DNA of 64,000 nucleotides from NCBI RefSeq assembly GCF_000737325.1, contig NZ_CP011125.1, forward strand, positions 8,742,001 through 8,806,000. Reading direction: 5' to 3'. Both the position numbers and the translations under genes were made by a program. The notes under the pieces were generated by a model. That model searched no databases and was not told the DNA's origin. It was given only the letters and a program-made list of their open reading frames with translations. The DNA comes from Sandaracinus amylolyticus (GTDB taxonomy: Bacteria; Myxococcota_A; Polyangia; Polyangiales; Sandaracinaceae). This document shows, one piece after another, positions 1 through 9,009 of this stretch. Every line of letters begins with the position of its first letter. Position 1 is the stretch's first letter.

Positions 1-768
1 GATCGCGGCCGAGAGCACCATCGTCGAGCCGAGCTGCACGACGAACATCACGAGCTTCGCGGCGAGCTGCAGCGGGTCGAGCGGGTTCGGGATCGCGCCC
101 GGCGTCATCCCACCGGCGAGGCGCGCCGGCATCGCGACGCACAGCGTCACGCCGAAGAAGCCGCCGAAGAGCACGAGGAAGATCAGGAAGATCGTCATCC
201 GATGCCCCTCGGTGAGCTCGATGCTGCGCTGCATCGACTGGATCGGACCGAGGCGCTCGACGAGGCACGCGGGCAGCGCCGCGGACAGCCAGATCCACGC
301 GATGATGCCGGGCGCGAAGCAGAACATCGCGCCGATGCCCGTGACGAACGCGACGAGGAACGACGCGATCACCAGCGGCACGATGCGGCCGAGCACCGCG
401 CGCACCGCGTCGCCGACCGACGCCTTGCGCCCGACGAGGCTCTCGACCGTCAGGTACATGATCGCGCCCTGGCCGAACGCGTACATGAGCATGATCAGCC
501 CGAGCACGCCGATGTAGCCGAGGCTCAGCAGCCCGAGCATCGAGAGCGCTTCCTCGGGGCGCGTCGACGCCAGCGACTGCTGGGTCACGTTGTAGATCAG
601 TACCTCGAGGATCGTCTGCACGATCACCGTCGGCAGCACGACGATCGCGGAGATCACGAGGAAGGGCACGAGGTTCTGCCCCACGGCGCGGAACGTCGAG
701 GCGATCGCGTCGCCGAGCTCCAAGGGCGCGGGAGGCGCGTTTGGCGCGCCCCAGGTCTGGTTCTCCAT
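1..768 (-). CDS. Polytopic membrane protein, 3' end outside window
   Basis: Read on the minus strand from an ATG at 768, the frame stays open for 256 codons to the window edge, so the C-terminus is missing. After a short soluble N-terminus (begins MENQTWGAPN, then a Pro-rich stretch) come about five or six hydrophobic segments, near residues 28-55, 75-100, 120-155, 185-215 and 235-256. The layout and the early LGDAI-x-STFR-type stretch resemble proteins with the glycerophosphodiester phosphodiesterase-type membrane domain, but no catalytic domain is visible in the available part. It is divergent from ftsK, with about 130 bp between the starts. The role is unknown; the membrane location is clear. 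Confidence 0.75.
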   Translation of the reverse strand, partial: MENQTWGAPNAPPAPLELGDAIASTFRAVGQNLVPFLVISAIVVLPTVIVQTILEVLIYNVTQQSLASTRPEEALSMLGLLSLGYIGVLGLIMLMYAFGQGAIMYLTVESLVGRKASVGDAVRAVLGRIVPLVIASFLVAFVTGIGAMFCFAPGIIAWIWLSAALPACLVERLGPIQSMQRSIELTEGHRMTIFLIFLVLFGGFFGVTLCVAMPARLAGGMTPGAIPNPLDPLQLAAKLVMFVVQLGSTMVLSAAI

Positions 769-899
769 CGCGGCCGACGTAGCAGAGCGCTCCACGCACG
801 CCAAGCCGGGCGACCTGCGAACCCCCGGAAAACCACGCGCTTTCGCGGCACCAGAAAGTTGACCTCGCGACCCTCGTGACGGCACCCTGCGATGTGGGC

Positions 900-3548
900 A
901 TGAGTGCGCACGAATCCACCATCGGAGTGCTGGCGACGACGGAGGGCGGACGTCGTCACGAGGTGCTCGGCATCCTGAGCGGCGCGGCGACCACGTTGCT
1001 CGCGCTCTCGCTCTACACCTACGACGCGCGCGGCGGCGAGAACTGGATCGGCCCGGTCGGCGAGTGGATCGCCAACATCGCGGCGACCGCGTTCGGCGCG
1101 GCCGCGTGGGTCGTGCCGTTCGAGCTCTCGCTGCTGACGATTCGTCTCTTCCAGCGACGTCGCTCGCCGGTCGGCCTCGCGCACCTCGCGAGCACGCTCG
1201 TGATCGTGCTGGTCGGCTGCGCGATGGTGCACCTCGCGATGCCGGGCGAAGAGGTGCTCGGTGGGCACCTGCCGGGCGGCATGTTCGGCGAGGTGCTCGG
1301 CGAGGTGCTGCGCTCGCTGCTCGGGCTCGTCGGCGCGTTCGTCGTCGGGACCGCGGTGATCCTGGTGACGATGGTGCTGCGCACGTCGTTCTCGATCGTC
1401 GGCGCGGCGCGCACGGTGTTCGGCGGCGCGGCCGCGGGCGCGAGCGCGGCGCGCGAGTGGACGAGCTCGGTCTGGGAGGCGTGGCAGGAAGCGCGCGAGA
1501 TCGAGCGTCGCGAGCGCGAGGAGGAAGCGGCGCGGAACGCGCCGCGCATCGTGGTCCCAGGCGCGTCGCAGTCGGAGGCCGACGAGGAGCTCGAAGAGGA
1601 AGCGATCGCCGAGGAGGACCTCGCGCCGGTCGAGCCCGCGCCCGAGCCCGTCGTCGTCGAGAAGAAGGCGAAGAAGTCGCGCGCGAAGAAGGAGAAGCCC
1701 GCGACGATCGACACCACGCCGGCCGCGAAGCCGGCGAAGGCCGCGCGCGTGGCCGCGCCGGTGATCGAAGAGGAAGACGAGGAAGAGATCGTCGCGAGCG
1801 CCGAGGAGGCATACGAGGAGGACGAGGTCGAGGAGCCCGCCCCTCCCCCGCTGCCGAGCAAGCGCCCCAGCAAGCCCGCCCCCGCGGTGGCTGCGAAGGC
1901 CGAGCCGGTCGCGAAGGGCCCGACGATCGTCGCGCCGCGCGCCGACGTCGTGAAGCAGGAGCCCGCGCGCGAGAGCGACGAGATCGAACAGAAGGGCGAG
2001 TACGTGATGCCGCCCACCTCGCTGCTCGACTCGCCCCCGTCGCAGCAGATCGAGATCGACGCCGCGACGCTGCAGAACAACGCGGTGCGCCTGGTGCAGA
2101 AGCTCGAGGCGTACGGCGTGAAGGGCCGCGTCGACGAGATCCACCCGGGGCCCGTCGTCACGATGTACGAGCTCGAGCCCGAGAGCGGCACGAAGGTCAG
2201 CAAGATCGCGGGGCTCGCCGACGATCTCGCGATGGCGCTCGCCGCGCAGAAGGTCCGCATCGTGGCGCCGATCCCGGGCAAGGCGCGCGTCGGGTTCGAG
2301 CTGCCGAACAAGCACCGACAGACCGTCTTCCTGCGCGACATCCTCGAGGATCGCCGCTGGGAGGAGAACGCGGAGAAGGCCGCGCTGCCCACCGCGTTCG
2401 GCAAGGACATCGCGGGCCAGCCGGTCTACGGCGATCTCGCGAAGATGCCGCACCTGCTCGTCGCGGGCGCGACCGGCGCGGGCAAGAGCGTCGGTCTGAA
2501 CGTGATGCTCTGCTCGCTGCTGATGAAGCGGACGCCCGAAGAAGTGCGGATGTTGATGATCGACCCGAAGGTGGTCGAGCTCGCGGTGTTCGACGGGATC
2601 CCGCACATGCTCCTTCCGGTCGTCACCGACATGAAGAAGGCCAGCCTCGCGCTGAGGTGGGCAGTCGACGAGATGGAGCGTCGATATCAGCTCTTCGCCG
2701 ACGCGGGCGCGCGCAACATCACGACGTACAACGAGCGCGTCGAGAAGGTGCTGCGCGGAGAGCTCGCGCCCGAGAAGCTCGCGCCGAAGAAGGCGGGCAA
2801 GCAGAAGGCGATCGGCGCCGACGGCGAGGACGTCTATCTCAATCCCGTCGACGACGAGGCCGCGGACGCGGTGCCGATGCCGACGAAGCTGCCGTACGTC
2901 GTGGTGGTGGTCGACGAGTTCGCGGACCTGATGATGGTCGCGGCGAAGGACGTGGAAGCGGCGATCGCGCGATTGGCGCAGAAGGCGCGCGCGGCGGGCA
3001 TCCACGTGATCCTCGCGACGCAGCGTCCGTCGGTCGACGTGATCACCGGCATGATCAAGGCGAACTTCCCGGCGCGCATCGCGTTCAAGGTGAGCCAGCG
3101 CGAGGACAGCAAGACGATCCTCGGGCGCATCGGCGCGGAGCACCTGCTCGGTCAGGGGGACATGCTGATGATCCCGCCGGGCGCGAGCGACCTGCGCCGC
3201 GTGCACAGCGCGTACGTGTCGGAGCACGAGGTGCAGGGGCTCTGCGATCACCTGCGCGAGCAGGGCAAGCCGGTGTACGACGAGAAGATCCTCGCGCCGC
3301 GCGACGAAGAGAGCGGCGAGGTGCTGGGCGACGACGGTCCGTCGCACTCGGACGATCCTCTTTATGACCGCGCGGTCGCGTGCGTGGCGACGGCCGGATA
3401 CTGCTCGATCTCGCACATCCAGCGGCAGCTGGGCATTGGCTACAACAAGGCCGCGAAGCTGGTCGAGAAGATGGAAGCGGAGGGCGTGGTCGGGCCGGCG
3501 ACGGGCAAGGCGGGTGGGCGCCGAGAGGTGTTGATCAACGCACTGTGA
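900..3548 (+). CDS. ftsK: DNA translocase FtsK/SpoIIIE
   Basis: ATP-driven DNA pump that clears chromosome ends from the closing septum and helps dimer resolution. Counting from the ATG at 900, four membrane segments lie at about 24-165, followed by an acidic/Lys/Pro/Ala-rich linker to about 365, the alpha/beta motor with Walker A (GATGAGKS) near 525 and Walker B (VVVVVDEFADL) near 670, and a C-terminal winged-helix gamma domain (about 820-880, with GYNKAAKLVEKME) that reads polar DNA motifs. An in-frame GTG at 876 would add eight residues; neither start has a strong ribosome site. About 880 residues is normal for the family. All key motor residues are intact. Confidence 0.96.
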   Translation: MSAHESTIGVLATTEGGRRHEVLGILSGAATTLLALSLYTYDARGGENWIGPVGEWIANIAATAFGAAAWVVPFELSLLTIRLFQRRRSPVGLAHLASTLVIVLVGCAMVHLAMPGEEVLGGHLPGGMFGEVLGEVLRSLLGLVGAFVVGTAVILVTMVLRTSFSIVGAARTVFGGAAAGASAAREWTSSVWEAWQEAREIERREREEEAARNAPRIVVPGASQSEADEELEEEAIAEEDLAPVEPAPEPVVVEKKAKKSRAKKEKPATIDTTPAAKPAKAARVAAPVIEEEDEEEIVASAEEAYEEDEVEEPAPPPLPSKRPSKPAPAVAAKAEPVAKGPTIVAPRADVVKQEPARESDEIEQKGEYVMPPTSLLDSPPSQQIEIDAATLQNNAVRLVQKLEAYGVKGRVDEIHPGPVVTMYELEPESGTKVSKIAGLADDLAMALAAQKVRIVAPIPGKARVGFELPNKHRQTVFLRDILEDRRWEENAEKAALPTAFGKDIAGQPVYGDLAKMPHLLVAGATGAGKSVGLNVMLCSLLMKRTPEEVRMLMIDPKVVELAVFDGIPHMLLPVVTDMKKASLALRWAVDEMERRYQLFADAGARNITTYNERVEKVLRGELAPEKLAPKKAGKQKAIGADGEDVYLNPVDDEAADAVPMPTKLPYVVVVVDEFADLMMVAAKDVEAAIARLAQKARAAGIHVILATQRPSVDVITGMIKANFPARIAFKVSQREDSKTILGRIGAEHLLGQGDMLMIPPGASDLRRVHSAYVSEHEVQGLCDHLREQGKPVYDEKILAPRDEESGEVLGDDGPSHSDDPLYDRAVACVATAGYCSISHIQRQLGIGYNKAAKLVEKMEAEGVVGPATGKAGGRREVLINAL

Positions 3549-3639
3549 TCGGCGTGCGGAGGGGTCCTGAGCTGAGCGGTGACTCGAGGCAACGACGGCC
3601 TCGACACGCTCTGAATCGGGGCGGCCTGTGCGTGAGCTG

Positions 3640-4788
3640 CTATCGGGAACAATGGTGCACGTAGGATCCGATCGCGACGTCGCTCACGATGAAGCAGCGG
3701 TCCGTGGTGAGCAGCCGGCGCGCACGGATATCGCGTGACAGCGAGACGAAATCAGGCGGAAGAACGAAGCGGCGGACGAGCGCGCCGGATCCACGGTCGA
3801 TCTGGCGCACGTCTTCCCCGAGCAAGATCGCGTCTGCGCCGAATCGCTCCACGTGAAGCGCGCCTGCGCGATCGATGCACCATTCCCAGTCGCGACCGGA
3901 GAAGCGACACACGTCGTGCTCGAGCGTCACGTAGAAGCCTTCTGCCCCATCACTCTCCAGCTGAATGTTGGACTCGGGTGGCATCACGCACGCCACCGAG
4001 CCTGTCCGTGCGTCCACGATGACGTTCCCGTCGCCGCGCTCCACCGCGACCCAGTGCCCTGCCGAGTGCGCCAGTCGAACCTCCGACTGACTCCAGAGCG
4101 CAGCGAGGCCTCTTCCTGCGTCGGCGCGCCAGAGTGACACCGCATTGACGTGCTCGGACGTCATGGGCACCCCCAACTGTCCCGTGATCAGGAACGGGTA
4201 CGCATGGTCGAAGAGCTGTCCTTCGGGCTCTTGCGTTTCGCGACCGTCCAGGCTCCGAAGAACCAACGGCGGCATGCCGCCGCGGTCGACCAGAACGTAC
4301 GGCCCGAAGAACGACGCGCGGACCGGTGCGACGTCGGCGCGCCGCCACGCAACACTTCCGCCGCGGACGAGGATGATCTCGCCAGAACGAGCGGAGACGA
4401 CCACCTCGTCGTCGGGCTCGTCCACGTCGGCCGACCACACGCCCGCTGGAACACTCAGCCGCCAGACCGGACGCATGGAGGGAAGGTCGCGAAGCACGAG
4501 CTGAGTCGCGCCCTCGGGCTCCGCGACCAACACGTGCGTCCGACCGACGGCCATCGGAATGCCGGGTCCAGCGCTCGGGCCATCGATCGCGACCACGGGT
4601 GCGTGGCCGACGGGCAGCGCCACGACGGCTGACGGCGGCACACAGACCCGATGCGATCCGGAACCGCACGCGAGCACGGAAACAGCCAGCAGGCCCGCGA
4701 CGGCACGGCTCGCCATTTCGCGCACCGTGCGAGTCTCGCTGCGTGCCGTCGTCGGTGCGGGGCGGGCCCTCTCCTTGCAGCTCGCCAT
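3640..4788 (-). CDS. Lipoprotein of unknown function, probable beta-propeller-like repeats
   Basis: A 382-residue minus-strand protein. The ATG at 4788 follows an AAGGAG-type site six to eight bases upstream, so I prefer it over the internal ATG at 4716. A signal peptide ends in VSVLAC, a lipobox, so the mature protein is probably lipid-anchored. The remainder is beta-rich, with repeated short strands such as WRLSVPAG, VWSADVDEPDD and SLWRADAG, which suggests a WD/PQQ-type propeller, though no family motif is certain. It is divergent from the gene at 5224; the shared upstream region holds a 42-bp tandem array. Function unknown. Confidence 0.75.
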   Translation of the reverse strand: MASCKERARPAPTTARSETRTVREMASRAVAGLLAVSVLACGSGSHRVCVPPSAVVALPVGHAPVVAIDGPSAGPGIPMAVGRTHVLVAEPEGATQLVLRDLPSMRPVWRLSVPAGVWSADVDEPDDEVVVSARSGEIILVRGGSVAWRRADVAPVRASFFGPYVLVDRGGMPPLVLRSLDGRETQEPEGQLFDHAYPFLITGQLGVPMTSEHVNAVSLWRADAGRGLAALWSQSEVRLAHSAGHWVAVERGDGNVIVDARTGSVACVMPPESNIQLESDGAEGFYVTLEHDVCRFSGRDWEWCIDRAGALHVERFGADAILLGEDVRQIDRGSGALVRRFVLPPDFVSLSRDIRARRLLTTDRCFIVSDVAIGSYVHHCSR

Positions 4789-4866
4789 CGGCTCCTTCCC
4801 TACATCGGCGCGTGTTCCCGATCGTCCCGAAGTCGTAGCGCGAAAGCACCAATCCGGATGTTCGTC

Positions 4867-5115
4867 GATGCGTCCAGCTCGTGCCTCGATGGGTCGACCC
4901 TTCGGGCGACCAGTCCAGCTCGAATCGCGATGGGTCGGCCCTCCGGGCGACTCAATCCAGCTCGACGTTCGATGGGTCGACTCTTCGGGCGACCCAGTCC
5001 AGCTCGAACCGCGACGGGTCGACCCTTCGGGCGACTCAGTCCAGCTCGACGTGTGATGGGTCGACCCTTCGTTCGCCCCAATCGAGCTCGTTGGTCGGTG
5101 GGTCGAACCATCACG
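4867..5115. repeat. 42-bp tandem repeat array (about six copies)
   Basis: The core GGGTCGACCC (a perfect 10-bp palindrome) or a variant recurs at 4891, 4932, 4974, 5016, 5058 and 5100, giving spacings of 41, 42, 42, 42 and 42 bases. Between cores lie TTCGGGCGAC and CAGTCCAGCTCGA segments. Because 42 is a multiple of three, all frames stay open, which produces long spurious reading frames on both strands. The array fills most of the 435-bp region between two divergent genes (starts at 4788 and 5224). It may be a stretch of binding sites spaced by four helical turns; that is inference. Confidence 0.9.
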
Positions 5116-5223
5116 CTCCGAAATCGACGTCGGTCGCGCAACGGTCGCCCGCTCGGTCCGACGAAGGGCCATCTGCGCGGGGCACCTCGGCCCCGTGCCC
5201 TCCCCTCTCGACCTCGAGGAGAC

Positions 5224-6012
5224 ATGGCCGTGGGCATCCTTCCGAACGACAGTCCGATCTACTTCCACTCGCCCCGCTTCGACGGGCCTTCCGGCGTGCT
5301 GCTGGTGCGGCGCCTCATCAAACACGCGCCCGCCGATCCCTCGCCGCTGCTGCGCCGCGTGCTCCGGCAGATGCGCACCGACGGCGAGGCGCTGCGCGTC
5401 GTCATCCAGGAGCGCGACGCGGCCAGCCCGGCGCGCAGTCGGCCGTTCGGCCTCGCGCACGCACGTGCGTGGAGCGCGCTGCACGCGCGTCTCGACGCCG
5501 GCACCAAGCTCGCGACCGACGTGTATCCGCTCGCGCCGCGCGCGGCGGAGCTGATCGAGTCGATCTTCCCGAACGGGCTCGTGTTCGTCGCGGGCAACTA
5601 CGACACCGCGTTCTTCGAGGGCGAGACGCGTCTCGCGAAGATCGTAGAGCGCGTCGAGCGCGACGTGATCGCGATCGCGGGCGCGCCGTTCCTCGACGGC
5701 GTGCGCATCACCCACGCTGCCCTCGGCGAGGTGCTGGGGCTCGGCCGCTCGACGCCCGAGGTGCCGAGCACGACGGCGGTGCAGGACGCGATCGCGCGCA
5801 CGATGAAGTCGGTCGCGGCCTACAGCCGCGTGCTGGTCGCGGAGCTCGACGAGGACGACGAGGCGTCGGTCGCGCGGTTCCGGCGCGCGGTGGGGCCGCT
5901 CGACGCCTACCGCGCGTCGACGCGTGCGAGCGCCGATCAGCCGCAGGTCGAGCCGACGCCCGGCGACGACGACCCGGACGAGCCGCTGCCGCCGACGCCG
6001 CCGGTCTCGTGA
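5224..6012 (+). CDS. Hypothetical protein with acidic, proline-rich tail
   Basis: A 262-residue protein beginning at an ATG preceded by GAGGAG. No signal peptide or membrane span is seen, so it is probably cytoplasmic. Residues 1-220 look like a mixed alpha/beta fold with a hydrophobic VLLVRRLI stretch near 28 and a helical second half; the last 30 residues are a low-complexity tail rich in Asp, Glu and Pro. I do not recognise a family. It is transcribed away from the 42-bp repeat array, and the following lipoprotein gene starts 77 bp downstream. Codon use matches the neighbours, so I consider it real. Confidence 0.72.
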   Translation: MAVGILPNDSPIYFHSPRFDGPSGVLLVRRLIKHAPADPSPLLRRVLRQMRTDGEALRVVIQERDAASPARSRPFGLAHARAWSALHARLDAGTKLATDVYPLAPRAAELIESIFPNGLVFVAGNYDTAFFEGETRLAKIVERVERDVIAIAGAPFLDGVRITHAALGEVLGLGRSTPEVPSTTAVQDAIARTMKSVAAYSRVLVAELDEDDEASVARFRRAVGPLDAYRASTRASADQPQVEPTPGDDDPDEPLPPTPPVS

Positions 6013-6089
6013 TCGCGGTCGAATCGGGGCGCGGGTGTGCCGTGAGGTGCGCTTGAAATGGGTGCAACTCTCGGCACGATCGCGCCTCG

Positions 6090-6806
6090 ATGGTTCGTTC
6101 GTTCGCGCTCCTGATGCTCGTGCTCGTCGGCTGTTCTCCGGCGCCTCGCGCGACGAGTGATGCCTCGGCTTCGAGGGATGCATCGACGAGCACGCGCTGC
6201 GTCGCGCCCGAGGGCGTGAGCGCGTCACCGCGCACCATCGACGAGGTCGTCGCGCTGATCAACGCGCTGCCCTCGCCCGTGACGATCCCGTGCTTCCTCG
6301 AGGCGCTCGATCGGCCGCTCTACGTCGAGGCGACGCTCAGCCGCGTGAGCGCGCAGCCGGCGTTCGGCGAGCGCAGCCCGCGCATCTTCCTGTTCGTCGG
6401 TGATCTCGTGCTCTCGATCGTGCCCGATGGCGAAGGCGCGCCGCTGCTCGAGATGTCCGAGTTCGTCGAGGAGACGCGGAGCCGAAAGGCCGAGCTGCAC
6501 ATGCCGATCGCGACGCCGGTCTCGAGCGCGGCGCCCTACGAGCGCGTTCTCTACGAGACCGGCACGACGTGCGGCGGGTGCCACCGCAGCGAGGAGCGCG
6601 ACGAGACGATCGACTTCACCGACGCGTTCGTGTCGGGCGCGCTGCGGCCGCGCGACGACGATCTCGTCGACCTCGATGCGCTGCGCAGCGAGTGGCTCGC
6701 GTGCAGCCCGCAGGAAGAGCCCGATCGCTGCGCGATGCTCGAGGCGCTGTTCGCGCACGGGCTCGTCGCGCACCGCAGCTTCCCCGAGCACATCCCGACG
6801 CTGTGA
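6090..6806 (+). CDS. Lipoprotein with a single c-type heme motif
   Basis: A 238-residue protein whose signal peptide ends in LVLVGC, a lipobox, so it should be membrane-anchored. A CGGCH motif near residue 161 is the CxxCH signature for covalent heme attachment, preceded by ETGTT and followed by charged residues. Only one such motif is present and a sixth ligand cannot be assigned. The region before it (about 40-150) is alpha/beta without a recognised fold. Its end is 78 bp from the convergent hydrolase gene. A role in extracytoplasmic electron transfer is possible, but the motif could also occur by chance. Confidence 0.72.
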   Translation: MVRSFALLMLVLVGCSPAPRATSDASASRDASTSTRCVAPEGVSASPRTIDEVVALINALPSPVTIPCFLEALDRPLYVEATLSRVSAQPAFGERSPRIFLFVGDLVLSIVPDGEGAPLLEMSEFVEETRSRKAELHMPIATPVSSAAPYERVLYETGTTCGGCHRSEERDETIDFTDAFVSGALRPRDDDLVDLDALRSEWLACSPQEEPDRCAMLEALFAHGLVAHRSFPEHIPTL

Positions 6807-6884
6807 GCGCGATCGACGCGGCGCGAATCGCTCGTTCCGCGCGCGAGATGCGTCGGCCGGCTCCAGTCGCTGCGTCGAGCGGGC

Positions 6885-7667
6885 TCAGGCGACGAACGTC
6901 GCGACGATCGGCGCGACCACGTCGGGCGCGGCGCCGTGGTCCTGCCCGTCGAGCACTTGGTAGCGTCCGTCGGGGAGCAGCTCCGCGATGCGCTTCGCGG
7001 TGTCGCGGAAGAACGGCGCGCTCTCGGTGCCTGCGAGCACGAGCGTCGGGATCCGGATCGCGCGCACCAGCTCGCGCGGGATGACGCCGCCGGTTCGCAG
7101 CTCGCCCATCACCTCGAAGTCGTGGAGCATCGTGGGCGCCATCGCGAGCATCTTCGGGTCGCGCGCCATCGCCTCGATCATCTCGGGCGGGACCCCTGCC
7201 GCGCCGAGGAACGTCGTGATCGCCTCGGCGCGCCGGTCCTCGTGCAGCAGGTCGCGCACCTGCTCCGCGAGCCCTCGCGCGCCGCGCACGCTCTCGTCGT
7301 CGTCTCCGCCGTACGGGGGCTCGTGCAGCACGAGCTTGGTGATCGCGAGCCCGCGCACCGCAGCGTTCAGCGCGAGCGCCGCGCCCGACGAGTGACCGTA
7401 GACCGCCGCGCTCCCACCGACCTCGGCGATCAGCGCGGCGATGTCCTCGATCTCGCGCTCGAGCGAGCACGGCGCTCGATTGCCGCTCTCGCCGCGACCG
7501 CGACGGTCGTAGTCGATCGCCGTCAGCCGGCTCGCGAGCTCGTGCGCGAGCGGGCGGGTGCGATCGCGATCACACAGGATGCCTCCCACGACGATCACCG
7601 GGGCGCCTCGCCCGCGACGATCGAACGCGATGCGCGTGCCGTCCTTCGACGTGACGAAGCTCGTCAT
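6885..7667 (-). CDS. Alpha/beta hydrolase
   Basis: A 260-residue soluble protein of the alpha/beta-hydrolase fold. It has the early glycine-rich VVGGILCD turn (oxyanion region), a nucleophile elbow GHSSG near residue 92 giving the catalytic Ser, a late Asp candidate in the TLVLAGTES strand region, and the final His in DGQDHGA near 245. The substrate cannot be read from the sequence. The ATG overlaps the stop of the upstream membrane gene by four bases (ATGA), so it is translationally coupled and is the last gene of the ECF42 cluster that starts at 10634. Confidence 0.9.
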   Translation of the reverse strand: MTSFVTSKDGTRIAFDRRGRGAPVIVVGGILCDRDRTRPLAHELASRLTAIDYDRRGRGESGNRAPCSLEREIEDIAALIAEVGGSAAVYGHSSGAALALNAAVRGLAITKLVLHEPPYGGDDDESVRGARGLAEQVRDLLHEDRRAEAITTFLGAAGVPPEMIEAMARDPKMLAMAPTMLHDFEVMGELRTGGVIPRELVRAIRIPTLVLAGTESAPFFRDTAKRIAELLPDGRYQVLDGQDHGAAPDVVAPIVATFVA

Positions 7668-8077
7668 GCGCGCGCTCCGCGAAGGAGACCGCCCAGCCAC
7701 ACGCTCGGCAGCGCCGTCGCGGCGACCGCGACTCCGTACCACTTCGGCCCGAATTCCGGGCCTGCGTCCCACGTCGCGATCGCGCCGACGGTGCCCGCGA
7801 GCAGCCCGATCGCGCCGAGCACCCCGACGTGCGTCATCGGTCGCGCGGGCGCGAGACGCGCGGTGAGCCACCCGCCCGCGACGCTCACGACGACTCGATA
7901 GCCGAGCGCGAGCACGAACAGCGGCTCCGCCATCGGCTGTCCGAGCGGCGGATAGATCCCGGTCGCGTGCAGCACCATGTCGATCGCGGTCGACACCACC
8001 GCCACGACGAGCGCGCCGGCGAGCACGGCGCGCGTGCTGCGCAGCGCCGACGGGACGAGCGTGAGCGAGGTGCTCAT
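7664..8077 (-). CDS. Small four-helix membrane protein
   Basis: A 137-residue protein with about four hydrophobic segments, roughly residues 15-38, 49-72, 80-100 and 112-132, and almost no soluble part. Its last codons overlap the start of the hydrolase gene (7664-7667), and it follows the DoxX gene by one base. This tight packing places it in the ECF42 operon. I do not recognise the family; small membrane proteins of unknown function are common around such sigma factors. Confidence 0.82.
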   Translation of the reverse strand: MSTSLTLVPSALRSTRAVLAGALVVAVVSTAIDMVLHATGIYPPLGQPMAEPLFVLALGYRVVVSVAGGWLTARLAPARPMTHVGVLGAIGLLAGTVGAIATWDAGPEFGPKWYGVAVAATALPSVWLGGLLRGARA

Positions 8078-8078
8078 C

Positions 8079-8486
8079 TCACTTCCCTCGCAAGAGCGCG
8101 ATCACGCGCGCGTCGCGCAGGGCGAGCGAGCCCCAGAGCATCGCGGCGATCACCAGCGGGAACCAGAACGGCGTCTCGCTGCGCACGTGGATCGCGACCG
8201 CGCCGCCGAGGAACCCGGTGAACGCGAGCGCACCGAGCAACGACGTGCGCGGCACGAGGTAGAGCGCGAGGCACGCGAGCTCGAGCGCGCCGATCACCGG
8301 CGCGAGGTGCATCGGGATGCCGAGCCGCGCGTGCGCCTCGACGACGCCCTCGACGGTCGTGAACTTCACGAGCCCGTCGACGAGCAGGAACAGGGCGGCG
8401 AGCCCACCGAGGATGCGTCCGGTCCAGAGGCGCGCCTTCGTCGGCGCGATCGAGACGGGCTGCTGCTGCGTGAGTGCGATGTCCAT
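8079..8486 (-). CDS. DoxX-like membrane protein
   Basis: A 135-residue integral membrane protein with four predicted helices (about 22-42, 60-80, 85-105, 112-130). The pattern GRILGGLAALFLLVDGLVK followed by a Glu-containing second helix (IGALELACLALYL) fits the DoxX-like group of small quinone-linked or redox-sensing membrane proteins. The start at 8486 has a good AAGGAGAG site. It lies between the VOC gene and a small membrane gene in one minus-strand operon. The exact role is unknown; the family call is fairly safe. Confidence 0.85.
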   Translation of the reverse strand: MDIALTQQQPVSIAPTKARLWTGRILGGLAALFLLVDGLVKFTTVEGVVEAHARLGIPMHLAPVIGALELACLALYLVPRTSLLGALAFTGFLGGAVAIHVRSETPFWFPLVIAAMLWGSLALRDARVIALLRGK

Positions 8487-8499
8487 GTTCGTCTCTCCT

Positions 8500-8928
8500 T
8501 CAGGCCTTGGTCGGCGCGGCGGCGCAGTGGAACGTCCACGAGATGCCGAAGCGATCGGTGAGCCCACCGAGCTTCGCGCCGAAGAACGTGTCGTGGAGCG
8601 GGTAGAGCACGCGCCCGCCCGCGGCGAGCGCGTCGAACTTCGCAGCGGCCTCGGCGGCGTCGTCGAAGTCGAGCGACACGTGGACGCGGCTCGCCGTCGC
8701 GACCTCCATGCCGGGCGGTGCATCGCTGAGCAGGACGCGCGACGCGCCGAGGCGGAGCACGCAGTGCATCACGCGCGCCGCATGGCCCGGCACCGACGCG
8801 AACTCCTTCACGTCGCCGTAGCGCATGATCCGCTCGACCTGCGCGCCGAGCGCGCGCTCGTAGAGCGCGATCGCGGCCGCGGCATCACCGTCGAACGAGA
8901 GGTAGGGATCGACCTGCTGGATCGTCAT
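8500..8928 (-). CDS. VOC-family (PhnB/glyoxalase-like) protein
   Basis: A 142-residue protein with the paired beta-alpha-beta-beta-beta modules of the vicinal-oxygen-chelate superfamily. It begins with a YLSFDGDAAAAIALYERALGA stretch typical of PhnB-type members and ends with DRFGISWTFH, where a closing motif with His is usual. It probably acts in the cytosol on a small metabolite, but substrate and metal are unknown. It sits 81 bp downstream of the ECF42 sigma factor and 13 bp before the DoxX gene, a combination often met with this sigma group. Confidence 0.88.
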   Translation of the reverse strand: MTIQQVDPYLSFDGDAAAAIALYERALGAQVERIMRYGDVKEFASVPGHAARVMHCVLRLGASRVLLSDAPPGMEVATASRVHVSLDFDDAAEAAAKFDALAAGGRVLYPLHDTFFGAKLGGLTDRFGISWTFHCAAAPTKA

Positions 8929-9009
8929 CGGAGCCTCCTTGTGTGCTCCGAGGACGAACGAGCCCGGGCCGTCCCGACACTCGATCCCGTCTTTTTTGTT
9001 TTTTGGCGC

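Noticed and set aside
654-3416. A 920-residue minus-strand frame opposite ftsK
   Set aside because: It is Arg/Leu/Asp-rich low-complexity translation caused by high GC on the strand opposite a certain gene; no domain or start signal.
4651-6056. Long frames through the 42-bp repeat array that join it to coding DNA on both strands
   Set aside because: The 42-bp unit is a multiple of three, so frames stay open by default; the real starts at 4788 and 5224 have ribosome sites.
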